A DNA stretch of 64,000 nt from JBEKHT01 sp049511715 (GCA_049511715.1 JBEKXU010000007.1:1-64000); one strand, 5' to 3'; counted from the stretch's first letter, positions 51,493 to 60,245 are shown. Notes: generated from the letters alone by a model not told the origin. Numbers and translations are program-made.

Positions 51493-52899
51493 GTGCCTGA
51501 TCCGGTCATGGGCAGGGTCCGGACGGTCGCCGCGGGGGGCCTGGGGAGCCGTCTGGGGATCAAACCTGGCGACCAACTGTTGGAGGTCAATGGCCACGCC
51601 GTTGAGGACGTGATCGATGTCCAGTTTTACGCCGCGGAAGACCGCGTGGAACTGGTTTGGTTCCGCGACGGTATCCCCCGACGGGCCGAGGCGGACCGAC
51701 GGCCGGGAGAAGGGCTCGGCCTGGAATTCGACCACCCGACCTTCGACATTGACATTCGCCGCTGCAACAACCTTTGCTCTTTTTGTTTTGTGCTGCAGAC
51801 CGCGCCGCACATGCGGCGAACGCTGTACATCAAGGATGACGATTACCGCTATTCGTTTCTCTTCGGACATTTCGTGACGCTCACGAATCTGAAGCCAAGA
51901 GATTGGGAGCGCATCGTTGAGCAGCACCTTTCCCCCTTGTACGTCTCGGTCCACTCGACCGAACTCGAGTTGCGACGAGCCTGTCTGGCCAACCCTTCGG
52001 CACCCGATATCCTCGATCAAATCCGTTTTCTGGTTGAGAAAGGGATCGAGCTGCATGCCCAAGTGGTTCTACTTCCAGGCCGGAATGACGGCGAGCACCT
52101 GGATCGATCACTCACGGATCTGGCCCGGTTCTACCCGGGGGTGCGCTCGTGCACGGTGGTGCCCGTGGGATTGACCCGCCATCAGCGCCACGGTCATCGG
52201 CCCTTCACCCCAGAGGAATGTCGGTCTGTCCTGGACCAAGTGGAGACTCGCCAACAGGAGTTTCTTGGTCAGATGGGTTCTCGCTTTGGCTTCCTGACTG
52301 ATGAATGGTATCTGGTGGCGGGTCGGCCCATTCCCGCCAACGCATACTACGAAGGCCTCGACTTGCGCGAAAATGGCCTGGGCATGGTGAGGGACTTTCT
52401 CAACGACTGGGCGGCCGTCCGGCGGGAGGTTTCCCGGCTGCCAAGGAAGGCCGCGTGGCGTCGGGCGACGCTGGTGACCGGTACGCTTTTTGCGCCGACG
52501 CTCAAGAACGCGGCGCAGGAGTTTAACCTCCTGGCCGGCAGCGCACTCGAAGTCAGGGGGGTGACCAATGCTCGCTTGGGCTCCACGGTAACCGTGGCAG
52601 GGCTTCTGATGGGCCGGGAGGTCATCCAGGCGCTACAGGTCGGCGACCCGGGGGAACTGCTGGTCCTGCCCAGACGCATGTTCGACCATCCGCAGGCGCT
52701 GAGCCTGGACGACATTTCTCCGCTCGAAGTGGCCAGAGAACTTCGGGTGCCCGTCTATCTCGGCGATTCCATGGGGGACGTGCTCCACGCGCTGCAGGGC
52801 ACCAATCCGCTTTCCGTCCGCCCCGAGGATGCGAAGCTCACCCCGCAGTTGCTCCGCGCAGGCGGGTGGGCCGTTGAAAAGAACCTGCCGTCGGCGTAA
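51493..52899 (+). CDS. PDZ-DUF512 radical-SAM-like Fe-S protein
   Basis: A 468-residue protein with an N-terminal PDZ-like unit (about 1-65, GGLGSRLGIKPGDQLLEVNG), a CX3CX2C cluster motif (C91, C95, C98 in RRCNNLCSFCFV) like that of radical SAM enzymes and a DUF512 C-terminal half (LVTGTLFAPTLKNAAQEFNLL; GSTVTVAGLLMGREVIQAL). Family function is unknown, although it is widespread in Firmicutes and Chloroflexi, often beside the GTPase gene der, which is not next to it here. The GTG at 51493 has GAGGGG 8 bases ahead; ATG 51508 is an alternative. Confidence 0.88.
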   Translation: MPDPVMGRVRTVAAGGLGSRLGIKPGDQLLEVNGHAVEDVIDVQFYAAEDRVELVWFRDGIPRRAEADRRPGEGLGLEFDHPTFDIDIRRCNNLCSFCFVLQTAPHMRRTLYIKDDDYRYSFLFGHFVTLTNLKPRDWERIVEQHLSPLYVSVHSTELELRRACLANPSAPDILDQIRFLVEKGIELHAQVVLLPGRNDGEHLDRSLTDLARFYPGVRSCTVVPVGLTRHQRHGHRPFTPEECRSVLDQVETRQQEFLGQMGSRFGFLTDEWYLVAGRPIPANAYYEGLDLRENGLGMVRDFLNDWAAVRREVSRLPRKAAWRRATLVTGTLFAPTLKNAAQEFNLLAGSALEVRGVTNARLGSTVTVAGLLMGREVIQALQVGDPGELLVLPRRMFDHPQALSLDDISPLEVARELRVPVYLGDSMGDVLHALQGTNPLSVRPEDAKLTPQLLRAGGWAVEKNLPSA

Positions 52900-52955
52900 T
52901 CGACCCAGATTCTTTCAGGCTGCGGGGATCTGCCCGCGGGCGGTATGACGGCAGG

Positions 52956-54266
52956 TCAACGTTCCGCGGCGGAGCGAGGGGACCCGGCCGGCCGAGCGCC
53001 ACCGAGCGGCGCCAACGGCAGCCTCACGGTGAAGGTCGTCCCTTCTCCCAGCTTGCTCGCGACTTCGATTCGTCCCCGGTGACTCTCGACGATATGGCGC
53101 GCGATATATAGCCCCAGCCCCGTGCCCGGCGCTCGCGACTCTCCGCCCTTGCCGCGAAAGAACCTCTCAAAGACTTGGTTCAGGCTGTCTTCCCCAATTC
53201 CGACTCCGGAGTCGGTGACTTCGATGCAAGCCTGATCGGCGTCGCTTTCGGAAGGGGAACTTACCCGGCGGGCGCGCAGGAGCACCAGGCCGTTGGGCCG
53301 GTTGTATTTCACGGCGTTGGACAGCAAGTTGAGCACAACCTGCTTGATCCTGGCTCGGTCTGCAAAAAGCTCCAGAGGCTCGGCATCGAATTCGCGAACA
53401 AATCGCAATTCTTGAGCATGCATCAGGGGGGTCAAGATTTCCGAGCACTCTGAGAGCAGCGGGCAGAGCTGGAAACGCTCCGGCTGGTAGCGATTGCGCC
53501 CTGATTCCAGTCGGGCCAGGTCAAGGTACTCGTCAGTAAGTTCCGCCAAGCGCCGGATCTCCTGGCGGAGGGTGGCGAGCACTGAGTTGCGCTGCGTATC
53601 CTTCAATTCGGGGCGCTCCAAAAGGGCCGCGGCCGTTTCCAGTGCGCCCAGAGGAGTTCGAATCTCGTGCACGAGTTCCGTGATCAAGTCGCTTTGCTCG
53701 AACAACCTCATGCTCTCAATCGCTACCGCGGCCTGACCGGCCAAAGCTTGCAGCGCCGCAACATCCTCGGGAGCAAACCCGTGGGATTCTCTGGAGAACA
53801 CCTCCAGGACTCCGATTTTTTGGACCTTCCCCTCCAACGGCACCCCGATGAATGCGCTGGGCAAGCTCGGGGCGAGCAGGGCCAGTTCATAGGGCACCGG
53901 GCCGTTTTCCACGGCTCGGCTGATTCCCTCGGGTCCCATAACCAGGGGCTCTCCGGAGGCGATCGCCATGCCTGCCAGACTTCGATCTGGAGGAACCTCG
54001 CGGATGCCCAGCGCGGCCAAGCCCGGATGAGTGGTGGCCTCCACGTGCAGGTCCCCCGAGAGAGGCTCCACGAGCAGGAGGGCGGCTCCGTCGCATTCGA
54101 GCAGGCGGGTAGCCGCCAGAGCCACCCTCTCCAACAGGTCGCTGAGGTGCAGGGCCGAGCTGAGGTCCCGCACCAAGTCCAGCAGCAAGACGTAGCGCCG
54201 TAACAGTTCGGGGTAGTTGCGGGCCGCGGTGTCGGGCCCCACGGGACGTGGCTCAAAGAGCGACAT
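52956..54266 (-). CDS. Cytoplasmic GAF-domain histidine kinase
   Basis: A 436-residue kinase without membrane segments. A GAF domain (about 30-190) is followed by HisKA with H200 (LITELVHEIRTPLGALETAA) and a HATPase with N-box NLLSNAVKYN, G1 DSGVGIGEDSL, F-box FERFFRG and G2 GTGLGLYIARH. The start ATG 54266 has GAGG six bases ahead and overlaps the sirtuin stop by 14 bp, so translation is coupled. Last gene of the operon with the receiver-CpaE ATPase and the sirtuin. Confidence 0.92.
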   Translation of the reverse strand: MSLFEPRPVGPDTAARNYPELLRRYVLLLDLVRDLSSALHLSDLLERVALAATRLLECDGAALLLVEPLSGDLHVEATTHPGLAALGIREVPPDRSLAGMAIASGEPLVMGPEGISRAVENGPVPYELALLAPSLPSAFIGVPLEGKVQKIGVLEVFSRESHGFAPEDVAALQALAGQAAVAIESMRLFEQSDLITELVHEIRTPLGALETAAALLERPELKDTQRNSVLATLRQEIRRLAELTDEYLDLARLESGRNRYQPERFQLCPLLSECSEILTPLMHAQELRFVREFDAEPLELFADRARIKQVVLNLLSNAVKYNRPNGLVLLRARRVSSPSESDADQACIEVTDSGVGIGEDSLNQVFERFFRGKGGESRAPGTGLGLYIARHIVESHRGRIEVASKLGEGTTFTVRLPLAPLGGARPAGSPRSAAER

Positions 54267-55044
54267 GGAGAGCCTCATCGGATAACTTCGGTAGGACCTC
54301 GGCGATATCTTCCCGGAGGACGACATCCGCGCGAGGGTCCAAGTAGGTGGGAAGGCGGTTGATGATAATCAGGTGAGCCCCATGTTGAAGCGCATCCATG
54401 GGGAGCATTGCCGCCGGAGTTACTTCCAGGGACGAGCCCACGACGAGGACGAGACGAGCCTTGGAGAATTCCCGATGCGCCCGCTGGAGAAGGGGTTGCG
54501 AAAGCTGTTCTCCAAAAAGGATGACATTGGGCTTGAGGACTCCGCCGCAGATCTCGCAGCGGGGCACGTCAGTCGGCTGGCGCAGCCAGCGCGTCAGCGG
54601 ATCGGGGCCGTGGAGACGATAGCAGTTGAGGCACACGGCTTCCCGGAAACTCCCGTGGATCTGCAGAACCCGGGACGAGCCGGCTTGCTGGTGGAGATCA
54701 TCGATGTTCTGCGTGACCACGCATTGCAGGCGCCCCGCCTTTTCCAAATGCGCCAGAGCCCAATGGGCGGCATTGGGTCTCGAGTTCATCCAGCCCTGAG
54801 CCAGCGGCCGGATCCACTCGTAGAAGCGCTCCGGATGATAGCGAAAGACGGCCTGTGAGGCCACCTCCATCGGGTCGACCCGTTCCCATAAGCCCAACCC
54901 AGGGCTTCGGAAATCCGGGATCCCCGAGGGGGTCGAGATGCCCGCACCTGTCAGAGCCACGGTGTAGGGCGAGGAGAAAATCAGTTCTCGGGCAAGACGG
55001 AGGTGCGAGGGGGTATCGCTGCGGGCACTCGGGTCGAGGGTCAT
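54253..55044 (-). CDS. NAD-dependent protein deacylase (sirtuin)
   Basis: A 263-residue Sir2-family enzyme. NAD-binding ALTGAGISTPSGIPDFR (33-46), TQNIDDLHQQAG, catalytic H130 in LQIHGSF and four zinc cysteines C138/C141 and C163/C166. It removes acetyl or acyl groups from lysine; with the ADP-forming acyl-CoA synthetase elsewhere in the window there is no direct link. The ATG overlaps the stop of the upstream receiver gene (ATGA), and its own stop overlaps the kinase gene, so it is tightly embedded in a signalling operon. Confidence 0.94.
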   Translation of the reverse strand: MTLDPSARSDTPSHLRLARELIFSSPYTVALTGAGISTPSGIPDFRSPGLGLWERVDPMEVASQAVFRYHPERFYEWIRPLAQGWMNSRPNAAHWALAHLEKAGRLQCVVTQNIDDLHQQAGSSRVLQIHGSFREAVCLNCYRLHGPDPLTRWLRQPTDVPRCEICGGVLKPNVILFGEQLSQPLLQRAHREFSKARLVLVVGSSLEVTPAAMLPMDALQHGAHLIIINRLPTYLDPRADVVLREDIAEVLPKLSDEALHVAL

Positions 55045-56183
55045 GCAGGCGCTTTGCTGGCCAGACGGTCGGCGAGTTGGCGCATTTGATCCGAGATGAG
55101 GGCGTTGGGATCGTGCAGCACCAGGGGGACCCCATTCTCGGCCGACTGAAAGGCCAGCTCAGGGGCGGGGGTAATGCTTCCCAGCGCTGGCTTGCCGATC
55201 ATTTCCTCAATCTTGGAACGCGCCATTTGCAGGCTCGAGCGCTCCCGGTTGGCCAGCACGAAATCGACCCTGGTCCGAGGCACGCCGGCCGCCTCAAGGT
55301 CGGCCATCAAGGAGCGCGCCATGAGCACGGTATAGCGCACGGGCTCCAGGAGCACAAGAATCTGGTCCGCCAGGGGCAGAATGCGCAGCGCCGAAAGCGA
55401 GAAACCGCTCCCGAGATCCAGAAACAAGAAGCGCGTCATCATTGCCAAGCGCCGGACGATGATTTCCAGGCGATCCGTTTCTTTCAGCAGCGCGTAGTCG
55501 TGCGGATCGGCCGATCCCAGGAGGAAGCGGGCGCCGCTGGAGTGGTTGACAATTTCCTTTTCGATGGTTCTTGCGTCCAGCTCATCTCGAGGCTTCTGGA
55601 GCAATGCCGTCAAACCCGAGGGGCGGTTGATCCCCAGAAGGAACGATCCGATGGATTGTCCCGGCCGGATCTCACACAGAATCACGTCCAGCCTCTTGTT
55701 GGCCATGAGGACGGCCAGATTGACCGCCAGGGTTGTCGTGCCCAGTCCTCCCTTGGCTCCGATGAAAGCCAGAATCCTCGCCCGCTGGCTGGGTGCCACG
55801 GTCGCCGCCGGCTTGGCTCTGCCCAGGAGGGCCTTCACATGGGCCAGCAACTCTGCGGGGTGAGTTGGCTTGGGCAGATAATCATCTGCCCCGGCCTCAA
55901 AACCTTGGACCTTGTCGTCGACCTGGGCCTTGGCGGTGAACATCAGGATCGGAACGGAGGCAAAAAGAGGGTCCGCCCGCAGTCGGCGGCAGACCTCGAA
56001 CCCATCCAGGTCCGGCATCATGACGTCGAGCAGGATGAGATCTGGTCGCTCACCGGCGGCCTTGCTGAGCGCCTGCGTGCCGTTGATCGCGGCCACGATG
56101 GAGTAGCCTCGCCGCTGGAGCATCATCCCAACCAGCTTGAGCGTGTCTAGGTCGTCGTCCACGATCAGGATTTTCTCGGGCAT
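55041..56183 (-). CDS. Receiver domain fused to CpaE/MinD-like ATPase
   Basis: A 380-residue protein. Residues 1-120 are a complete receiver (ILIVDDDLDTL, D53 in LILLDVMMPD, LPKP). From about 132 a ParA/MinD-type ATPase follows with the CpaE-like deviant Walker A FIGAKGGLGTTTLAVNLA and DVILCEIRPGQS. CpaE relatives localise pilus or polar machinery; no tad or pilus genes are near. The ATG at 56183 starts the receiver; upstream frame crosses the promoter. First gene of the operon with sirtuin and kinase. Confidence 0.92.
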   Translation of the reverse strand: MPEKILIVDDDLDTLKLVGMMLQRRGYSIVAAINGTQALSKAAGERPDLILLDVMMPDLDGFEVCRRLRADPLFASVPILMFTAKAQVDDKVQGFEAGADDYLPKPTHPAELLAHVKALLGRAKPAATVAPSQRARILAFIGAKGGLGTTTLAVNLAVLMANKRLDVILCEIRPGQSIGSFLLGINRPSGLTALLQKPRDELDARTIEKEIVNHSSGARFLLGSADPHDYALLKETDRLEIIVRRLAMMTRFLFLDLGSGFSLSALRILPLADQILVLLEPVRYTVLMARSLMADLEAAGVPRTRVDFVLANRERSSLQMARSKIEEMIGKPALGSITPAPELAFQSAENGVPLVLHDPNALISDQMRQLADRLASKAPA

Positions 56184-56214
56184 CTCTGCCAGGGCCTCCC
56201 GCGCGCAGTATCCG

Positions 56215-56243
56215 AGTCTAGCACATTCGCTGAGGCCAGACAA
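56215..56243 (-). promoter_or_regulatory. Promoter of the receiver-sirtuin-kinase operon
   Basis: Minus-strand TTGTCT (complement of 56238-56243), 17-bp spacer ending TGC, TAGACT (complement of 56215-56220): an extended -10 with a 4/6 -35. Confidence 0.55.
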
Positions 56244-56247
56244 GTTT

Positions 56248-56269
56248 CAAGCAGTATTCAAGCAGTATT
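56248..56269. repeat. Perfect 11-bp tandem direct repeat between divergent promoters
   Basis: CAAGCAGTATT occurs twice, head to tail (56248-56258, 56259-56269). It abuts the -35 of the leftward promoter and overlaps the -35 position of the rightward one. An 11-bp period places both copies on one face of the helix, as in binding sites of OmpR/PhoB-type regulators. Confidence 0.7.
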
Positions 56270-56287
56270 GCGTTGGTCCCCCGGGCA

Positions 56288-56293
56288 TATAAT
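56288..56293 (+). promoter_or_regulatory. -10 element of the membrane kinase gene
   Basis: Perfect TATAAT. The hexamer 17 bp upstream (GTATTG, 56265-56270) is a poor -35 that overlaps the tandem repeat, which suits an activator-dependent promoter. Leader about 95 nt. Confidence 0.5.
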
Positions 56294-56394
56294 CCTCGGG
56301 GAAGAAAGGCCCGCGGCTGGTCTGAAATGCCCTCCCACGTTGCCAAGCAAGAAGAACGTAGTGCAGCGGCACGCCGCTTGCACCGGGGACGATC

Positions 56395-59300
56395 ATGACC
56401 TTTGAACTCTGGCTCCAAGGGATTCCTCAGTTCCCGATTCTGCCTTTTCAAATCCCTGTTCTCCTTTTCCTTGCCTTTCTCCTCGCCATCGTCTTCACTC
56501 AGTCCCTTCCAGGCTCCCTGAATCTGGGCTGGGCTCAAAAGGGCCTTTGGATAGGGCTTGCCATCCTCGCCGCCGGGCTGTCGGGCGTTGCGGTCGTGCG
56601 CATCCCGGTGACTGGTCTGGCGACCATGCCGGGCATCCCCCTGAGCCCCCCAGAACCGCTGGCAGGACTGGTCGCCATGGTTCCGGTGGTCCTGGGAGCC
56701 GGCCTTCTGGGGCCCTTGCCTGCCATCACGCTGGGTTTGGTCGTTGGCGGCGAGCGAGCTTTCCTCGACACCCACCAGGCTTTGACCATCCTGGAGTACG
56801 GCTTGGTTGCTTGGAGCGTGGCTTGGTTCGTGCGGCAAGATTACACGGGACGGTTCTTCGCATTTCTGCGGCAGCCTGTCGGCGCTTGCTTGGGATCCGT
56901 GCCGTTTGCGCTCGTCCTGCGCCTTCTGACCGACTATGGCTATGCCCGCAGCGATCTGGTTGTGAGTACAGATTTCGTTCTTTCACGTCTCCCTGGCCAT
57001 GCGTTGGCAATCGTGCTCGAATTCGCGGCGGCCGGGCTCATCGGGCAGGGCTTGAAGGCGCTCTTGGGGAGGCGTTGGCCGGGCCCCTCCAGGGTCCGGT
57101 CAGCCTGGTTTCAACGCAGGCTCGTATGGCACCTGAGTCTTTGGCTTACCTTGCCTCTGGCTTTGATGGCCGTCCTGATTCTGGCCGCGACCGTCACCCA
57201 GTCGCAAGCCCAGGCGCAAGAGGCGCTCTTGGAGCAGGTCCGGATGTCTTCTCAGGAGGCCGCAAGCGCCTTGTCCGTTTCGCTGATGACCGGACAGACC
57301 CTCCTTCAGGAAATGGGCAATGATGTGCTGCGCCTGCAAGGGGCCCCGGGTTCCCTGCAGTCCTACCTGTCCGATCGGTTGCAGCAGCCTGCCTACTTCC
57401 AGCAATTGGCCTTCCTGACCGGCCCCAATCATGTGGTGGCCGCTTACCCCTCGCTGCCCGACCCCTTTTGCAGCGAGCCCGCAGAAAACCAGGGATGCCT
57501 GCAGGCACTCAAGGGGTCGTCGTGGTTGGGCTGGATTGACATGCCGGGTTCGGAAAACCCTTGGCTTTCCATGATCCAGCCGGTGCTTGCCGGTCAAGGG
57601 CAAGTGGTTGGCTTTGTGGTTGGGCGCACCTCGCTTGAGATCAATCCTCTCCTTTCCCCAGCTCGGACCTCTCTCCAGTGGATCAGCGGGTCGCAGGGGC
57701 TTTTGCTCGACGCCCAGGGAAATGTCCTTTATCCTGCCCAGGCCGAGCCCTGGGTCGGAGAGAAGGCGGCCGGGCATGATGAGCAGGGCGGGTCATGGTA
57801 CCTGGATACCACTTCGGACGGACGACGCAGGCTGAGCTACCTCTTTCCGATGTCCTACCCGAACTGGGATGTAGTCATCCGCGTGCCCGAGGAGAATGCC
57901 TTTCGGGCTTCCCTGGACGTCGGAATCCGGGTCGGCCTTCTTATTCTCCTGGTCACCGTGATGACCCAACTTCTCGTGATGCTCATTGCGCAGCAGATCA
58001 CCCAGCCGCTCCGAGGCTTGGTGGCTGCGGCCGAGGGGATTGCGGCGGGAGACCTGGATCGCCGGGTGGAGGTGCAGGGGGAGGACGAGTTCGGTGTTCT
58101 GGGCCGCGCTTTCGAGACCATGCAGCGCAATCTGAAGAGGCAGGCGCGGGATCAGGATCTGCTCCTACGCGCCAGTCAGACGGTGGCCAGCCAGTTGGAC
58201 TTGCAGGAGGCTTTCCGGACCCTGCTTCAGGGGGCCCTGGCGGTCAGCGGAGCCGCTGGAGCCCGAATCGTTCTGGTGTCTTCCTCCGCCTCCGCCTCGG
58301 GCTACCGCGAGTTCTTTCAGGGTGACCTGGCGGAAAAAATGGCCTCGCTGGACGAATACGTTGTGTCCCTGGTGCGGGAGCGTTCGCCTTGGGCCGTAGG
58401 CAACCTGGCTCGGGAGAGGAACCTCTTTCCCTCCTACTTCACGGCTCAGTTGGGCGCCTTGCTTGCCTTCCACCTCATGCAATCGGACCGCTTCTACGGG
58501 GCGCTGTGGCTTGCCTTTGCCCAGCCGCAGGTGTTTGATCAGGGTACGCTGGACCTTCTGGCCGCACTGGCCAGCCAGGCGGCGGTGGCCGCCTCGAATG
58601 CTCGGCTGCTCGAGTCTGCGGAAGGCGGGAGGCAAAGGCTGGAGGCCATACTCTCGGCCATTCCGGACGGCGTGCTGATGACCGATGCCGACGGACGGCT
58701 GCTTTTCTACAACGCGGCCGCTCGGGAATTGCTGGGGGCTCCGCTGCCGGAAACGGGTCAGGTTCTCCCGGAGCACGGCGCGCTGGCGGAGCTTTCCGAG
58801 GCGCTGCGCGGTTCCCCCTCCGAGGGAGGGAATCTCGAGATGCCCGGAGCGGACGGGCGGGAGTTGCTGGTGTCTGTGGGAAACGTGCCCGGCACGGGCT
58901 CCGGATCGCTGGGCCAAGTCTGCCTGATCCAGGATGTGACGCGCTTCAAGCAGCTGGAAGACTTGAAATCCGAGTTTGTTCACACCGTGAGTCATGACCT
59001 GCGCCGGCCGCTCACGCAGATTGGGGGCTTGGCGAACATGCTCGAGATGCTTGGCCCGGTCAATTCAGCCCAGCAGGAGTACATCGGCCGCATCCGCGCG
59101 GCCGTGCAGAACACGACCCGTCTGGTGGAGGATCTCCTGGACTTGAGTCGGATTGAAGAGGGGGTCGGATCCAAACGGGAGCCGGTGGAGATCCGGGAGC
59201 TGGTTACCCGAGTGGTTGAGGATTTCCGCAGCGAAGCCGGGTCGCGAAGCGTCCAGGTAACCGTGCTGCTGCCAAATCAGCTGCCCAAGATTCAGGCGGA

Positions 59301-59637
59301 CCGGGCGTTGTTGGAGCGGGCGCTGGGGAATCTCATTGACAATGCGATCCACTTCAACCGGGCCGGCGGATCCGTGCAAGTCCGTGCCGACGTCCGGGAC
59401 GAGCAGCTGTTGATTGCCGTGGAAGACACGGGTTCAGGAATTGCTCCGGCCGATCAAGGCCGGATCTTCGAACGGTTCTACCACGCCGGGAATCGCGATC
59501 CCTCTTCTCCGCCGGGCTGGGGCTTGGGGCTGGCGATCGTCAAGTCCATCGCCGACTGGCACCAGGGCCGGGTGTGGGTCGAGAGCCAGCTGGGAAAAGG
59601 AAGCACCTTCTACCTGTCGCTGCCGCTTTCGCCCTGA
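56395..59637 (+). CDS. Large membrane histidine kinase (multi-TM, sensor, HAMP, GAF, PAS)
   Basis: A 1080-residue kinase. Residues 1 to about 230 carry about six TM segments (MASE-like); TM at about 241-265; an extracytoplasmic sensor (about 266-505, Cache-like by position, with FCSEPAENQGC); TM at about 508-530; HAMP (about 530-585, QQITQPLRGLVAAAEGIAAGDL); GAF (about 595-745); PAS (about 750-855, ILSAIPDGVLMTDADGRLLFYN); HisKA with H867 (FVHTVSHDLRRPLTQIGG); HATPase (NLIDNAIHFN, EDTGSGIAPADQGRIFERFYH, GWGLGLAIV). Divergent from the receiver-sirtuin-kinase operon, so the receiver there is a possible partner. Confidence 0.9.
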   Translation: MTFELWLQGIPQFPILPFQIPVLLFLAFLLAIVFTQSLPGSLNLGWAQKGLWIGLAILAAGLSGVAVVRIPVTGLATMPGIPLSPPEPLAGLVAMVPVVLGAGLLGPLPAITLGLVVGGERAFLDTHQALTILEYGLVAWSVAWFVRQDYTGRFFAFLRQPVGACLGSVPFALVLRLLTDYGYARSDLVVSTDFVLSRLPGHALAIVLEFAAAGLIGQGLKALLGRRWPGPSRVRSAWFQRRLVWHLSLWLTLPLALMAVLILAATVTQSQAQAQEALLEQVRMSSQEAASALSVSLMTGQTLLQEMGNDVLRLQGAPGSLQSYLSDRLQQPAYFQQLAFLTGPNHVVAAYPSLPDPFCSEPAENQGCLQALKGSSWLGWIDMPGSENPWLSMIQPVLAGQGQVVGFVVGRTSLEINPLLSPARTSLQWISGSQGLLLDAQGNVLYPAQAEPWVGEKAAGHDEQGGSWYLDTTSDGRRRLSYLFPMSYPNWDVVIRVPEENAFRASLDVGIRVGLLILLVTVMTQLLVMLIAQQITQPLRGLVAAAEGIAAGDLDRRVEVQGEDEFGVLGRAFETMQRNLKRQARDQDLLLRASQTVASQLDLQEAFRTLLQGALAVSGAAGARIVLVSSSASASGYREFFQGDLAEKMASLDEYVVSLVRERSPWAVGNLARERNLFPSYFTAQLGALLAFHLMQSDRFYGALWLAFAQPQVFDQGTLDLLAALASQAAVAASNARLLESAEGGRQRLEAILSAIPDGVLMTDADGRLLFYNAAARELLGAPLPETGQVLPEHGALAELSEALRGSPSEGGNLEMPGADGRELLVSVGNVPGTGSGSLGQVCLIQDVTRFKQLEDLKSEFVHTVSHDLRRPLTQIGGLANMLEMLGPVNSAQQEYIGRIRAAVQNTTRLVEDLLDLSRIEEGVGSKREPVEIRELVTRVVEDFRSEAGSRSVQVTVLLPNQLPKIQADRALLERALGNLIDNAIHFNRAGGSVQVRADVRDEQLLIAVEDTGSGIAPADQGRIFERFYHAGNRDPSSPPGWGLGLAIVKSIADWHQGRVWVESQLGKGSTFYLSLPLSP

Positions 59638-59704
59638 GGCCCTGGCTCGCGGTGGCTGTTCCTCTGGGGGGGCCCTACCGGGGCGCCTGCCTGACCGCGG
59701 CGTC

Positions 59705-59719
59705 GCTCTTCTCCTCCTT
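59705..59719. repeat. Direct repeat copy A (15 bp)
   Basis: GCTCTTCTCCTCCTT, identical to 60188-60202. Read on the minus strand it is AAGGAGGAGAAGAGC, a strong ribosome-binding-site sequence. Confidence 0.6.
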
Positions 59720-59740
59720 TTAGCAAGAGTTGAAAAGTGA

Positions 59741-59779
59741 ACTCGAATCCCAGCCAGGGGAAGGCTGGTGGACTCGAGT
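59741..59779. repeat. Imperfect inverted repeat after the membrane kinase gene
   Basis: ACTCGAATCCCAGCC (59741-59755) pairs imperfectly with GGCTGGTGGACTCGAGT (59763-59779) around a 7-nt loop. Lacks a T tract on either strand. Confidence 0.45.
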
Positions 59780-59814
59780 ATCTGGTTCTTCCGCCAGATG
59801 CCGACCTCCAGGGC

Positions 59815-60054
59815 CTAGTTGACCTCGTCAAATAGTAGGCGCAGTTCCAACTCTTGATCGAACGGGGCCTTGGGAACTTTGATTCCCCAGCCGAATAGGG
59901 GAATACGTGGGCAGGCATTCACCATACCGTGTTCCCGCAGACAGCCTGCCCGGGCCAGGCCAGGGAAGATATCCGTGGGCGAGGAATGAGGTTTGGGGTG
60001 AGTCCAAGACCGGAAGAGGCTGTTGCCTTCCTCCACCGCCCGGACGAAACGCAT
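59815..60054 (-). CDS. Hypothetical 79-residue protein or fragment
   Basis: The frame begins MRFVRAVEEGNSLFRSW and ends ELELRLLFDEVN. Not recognised. The same frame is open upstream to about 60184 without an ATG, and the repeat copy at 60188-60202 supplies AAGGAGG just ahead of a GTG at 60184 in a different register, so this may be the remains of a somewhat longer gene with one frameshift. Composition is protein-like, but evidence is weak. Confidence 0.25.
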   Translation of the reverse strand: MRFVRAVEEGNSLFRSWTHPKPHSSPTDIFPGLARAGCLREHGMVNACPRIPLFGWGIKVPKAPFDQELELRLLFDEVN

Positions 60055-60187
60055 TCCGGGGATCTCCCGGTCGTGGAATGGACTTGGTGATTGTTGCCTA
60101 CCCTGGACCGGTGGGCCAGGGCGCCGGTCGACCTCTTCCCGGGAGCGTAGCCGCGGGTGTCCACTTTTCGACTTTGAATGACACGTT

Positions 60188-60202
60188 GCTCTTCTCCTCC
60201 TT
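60188..60202. repeat. Direct repeat copy B (15 bp)
   Basis: GCTCTTCTCCTCCTT, identical to 59705-59719. Its last two bases are the start of the folC promoter -35. Confidence 0.6.
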
Positions 60203-60229
60203 GAAACTTCGTTGCTGAACAGTTAGAAT
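60201..60229 (+). promoter_or_regulatory. folC promoter
   Basis: TTGAAA (60201-60206), 17-bp spacer, TAGAAT (60224-60229). The predicted start near 60236 lies after the first possible ATG (60228), so folC mRNA appears to have a leader of 10 nt or less. Confidence 0.6.
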
Positions 60230-60245
60230 GACCTCCATGTCTCCC

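Larger units (their letters stand above)
59638..60223. other. Gap between kinase gene and folC with repeats and possible gene remnant
   Basis: About 590 bp. It contains an imperfect hairpin at 59741-59779, two copies of the 15-mer GCTCTTCTCCTCCTT (59705-59719 and 60188-60202) and a leftward open frame (59815-60054). No recognised family; GC-rich frames are open on several registers, so coding status is unclear. Confidence 0.5.

Noticed and set aside
52900..52955. GCGGG-GATCT-GCCCGC hairpin as terminator between convergent genes
   Set aside because: Stem of five to six pairs without a T tract; too weak to support.
59741..59779. Fragment GAACTCGAATCCCAG as a tRNA T-arm or phage attachment site
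   Set aside because: It lacks the invariant TTC of the T loop, no acceptor stem, anticodon arm or CCA can be built, and no integrase is near.
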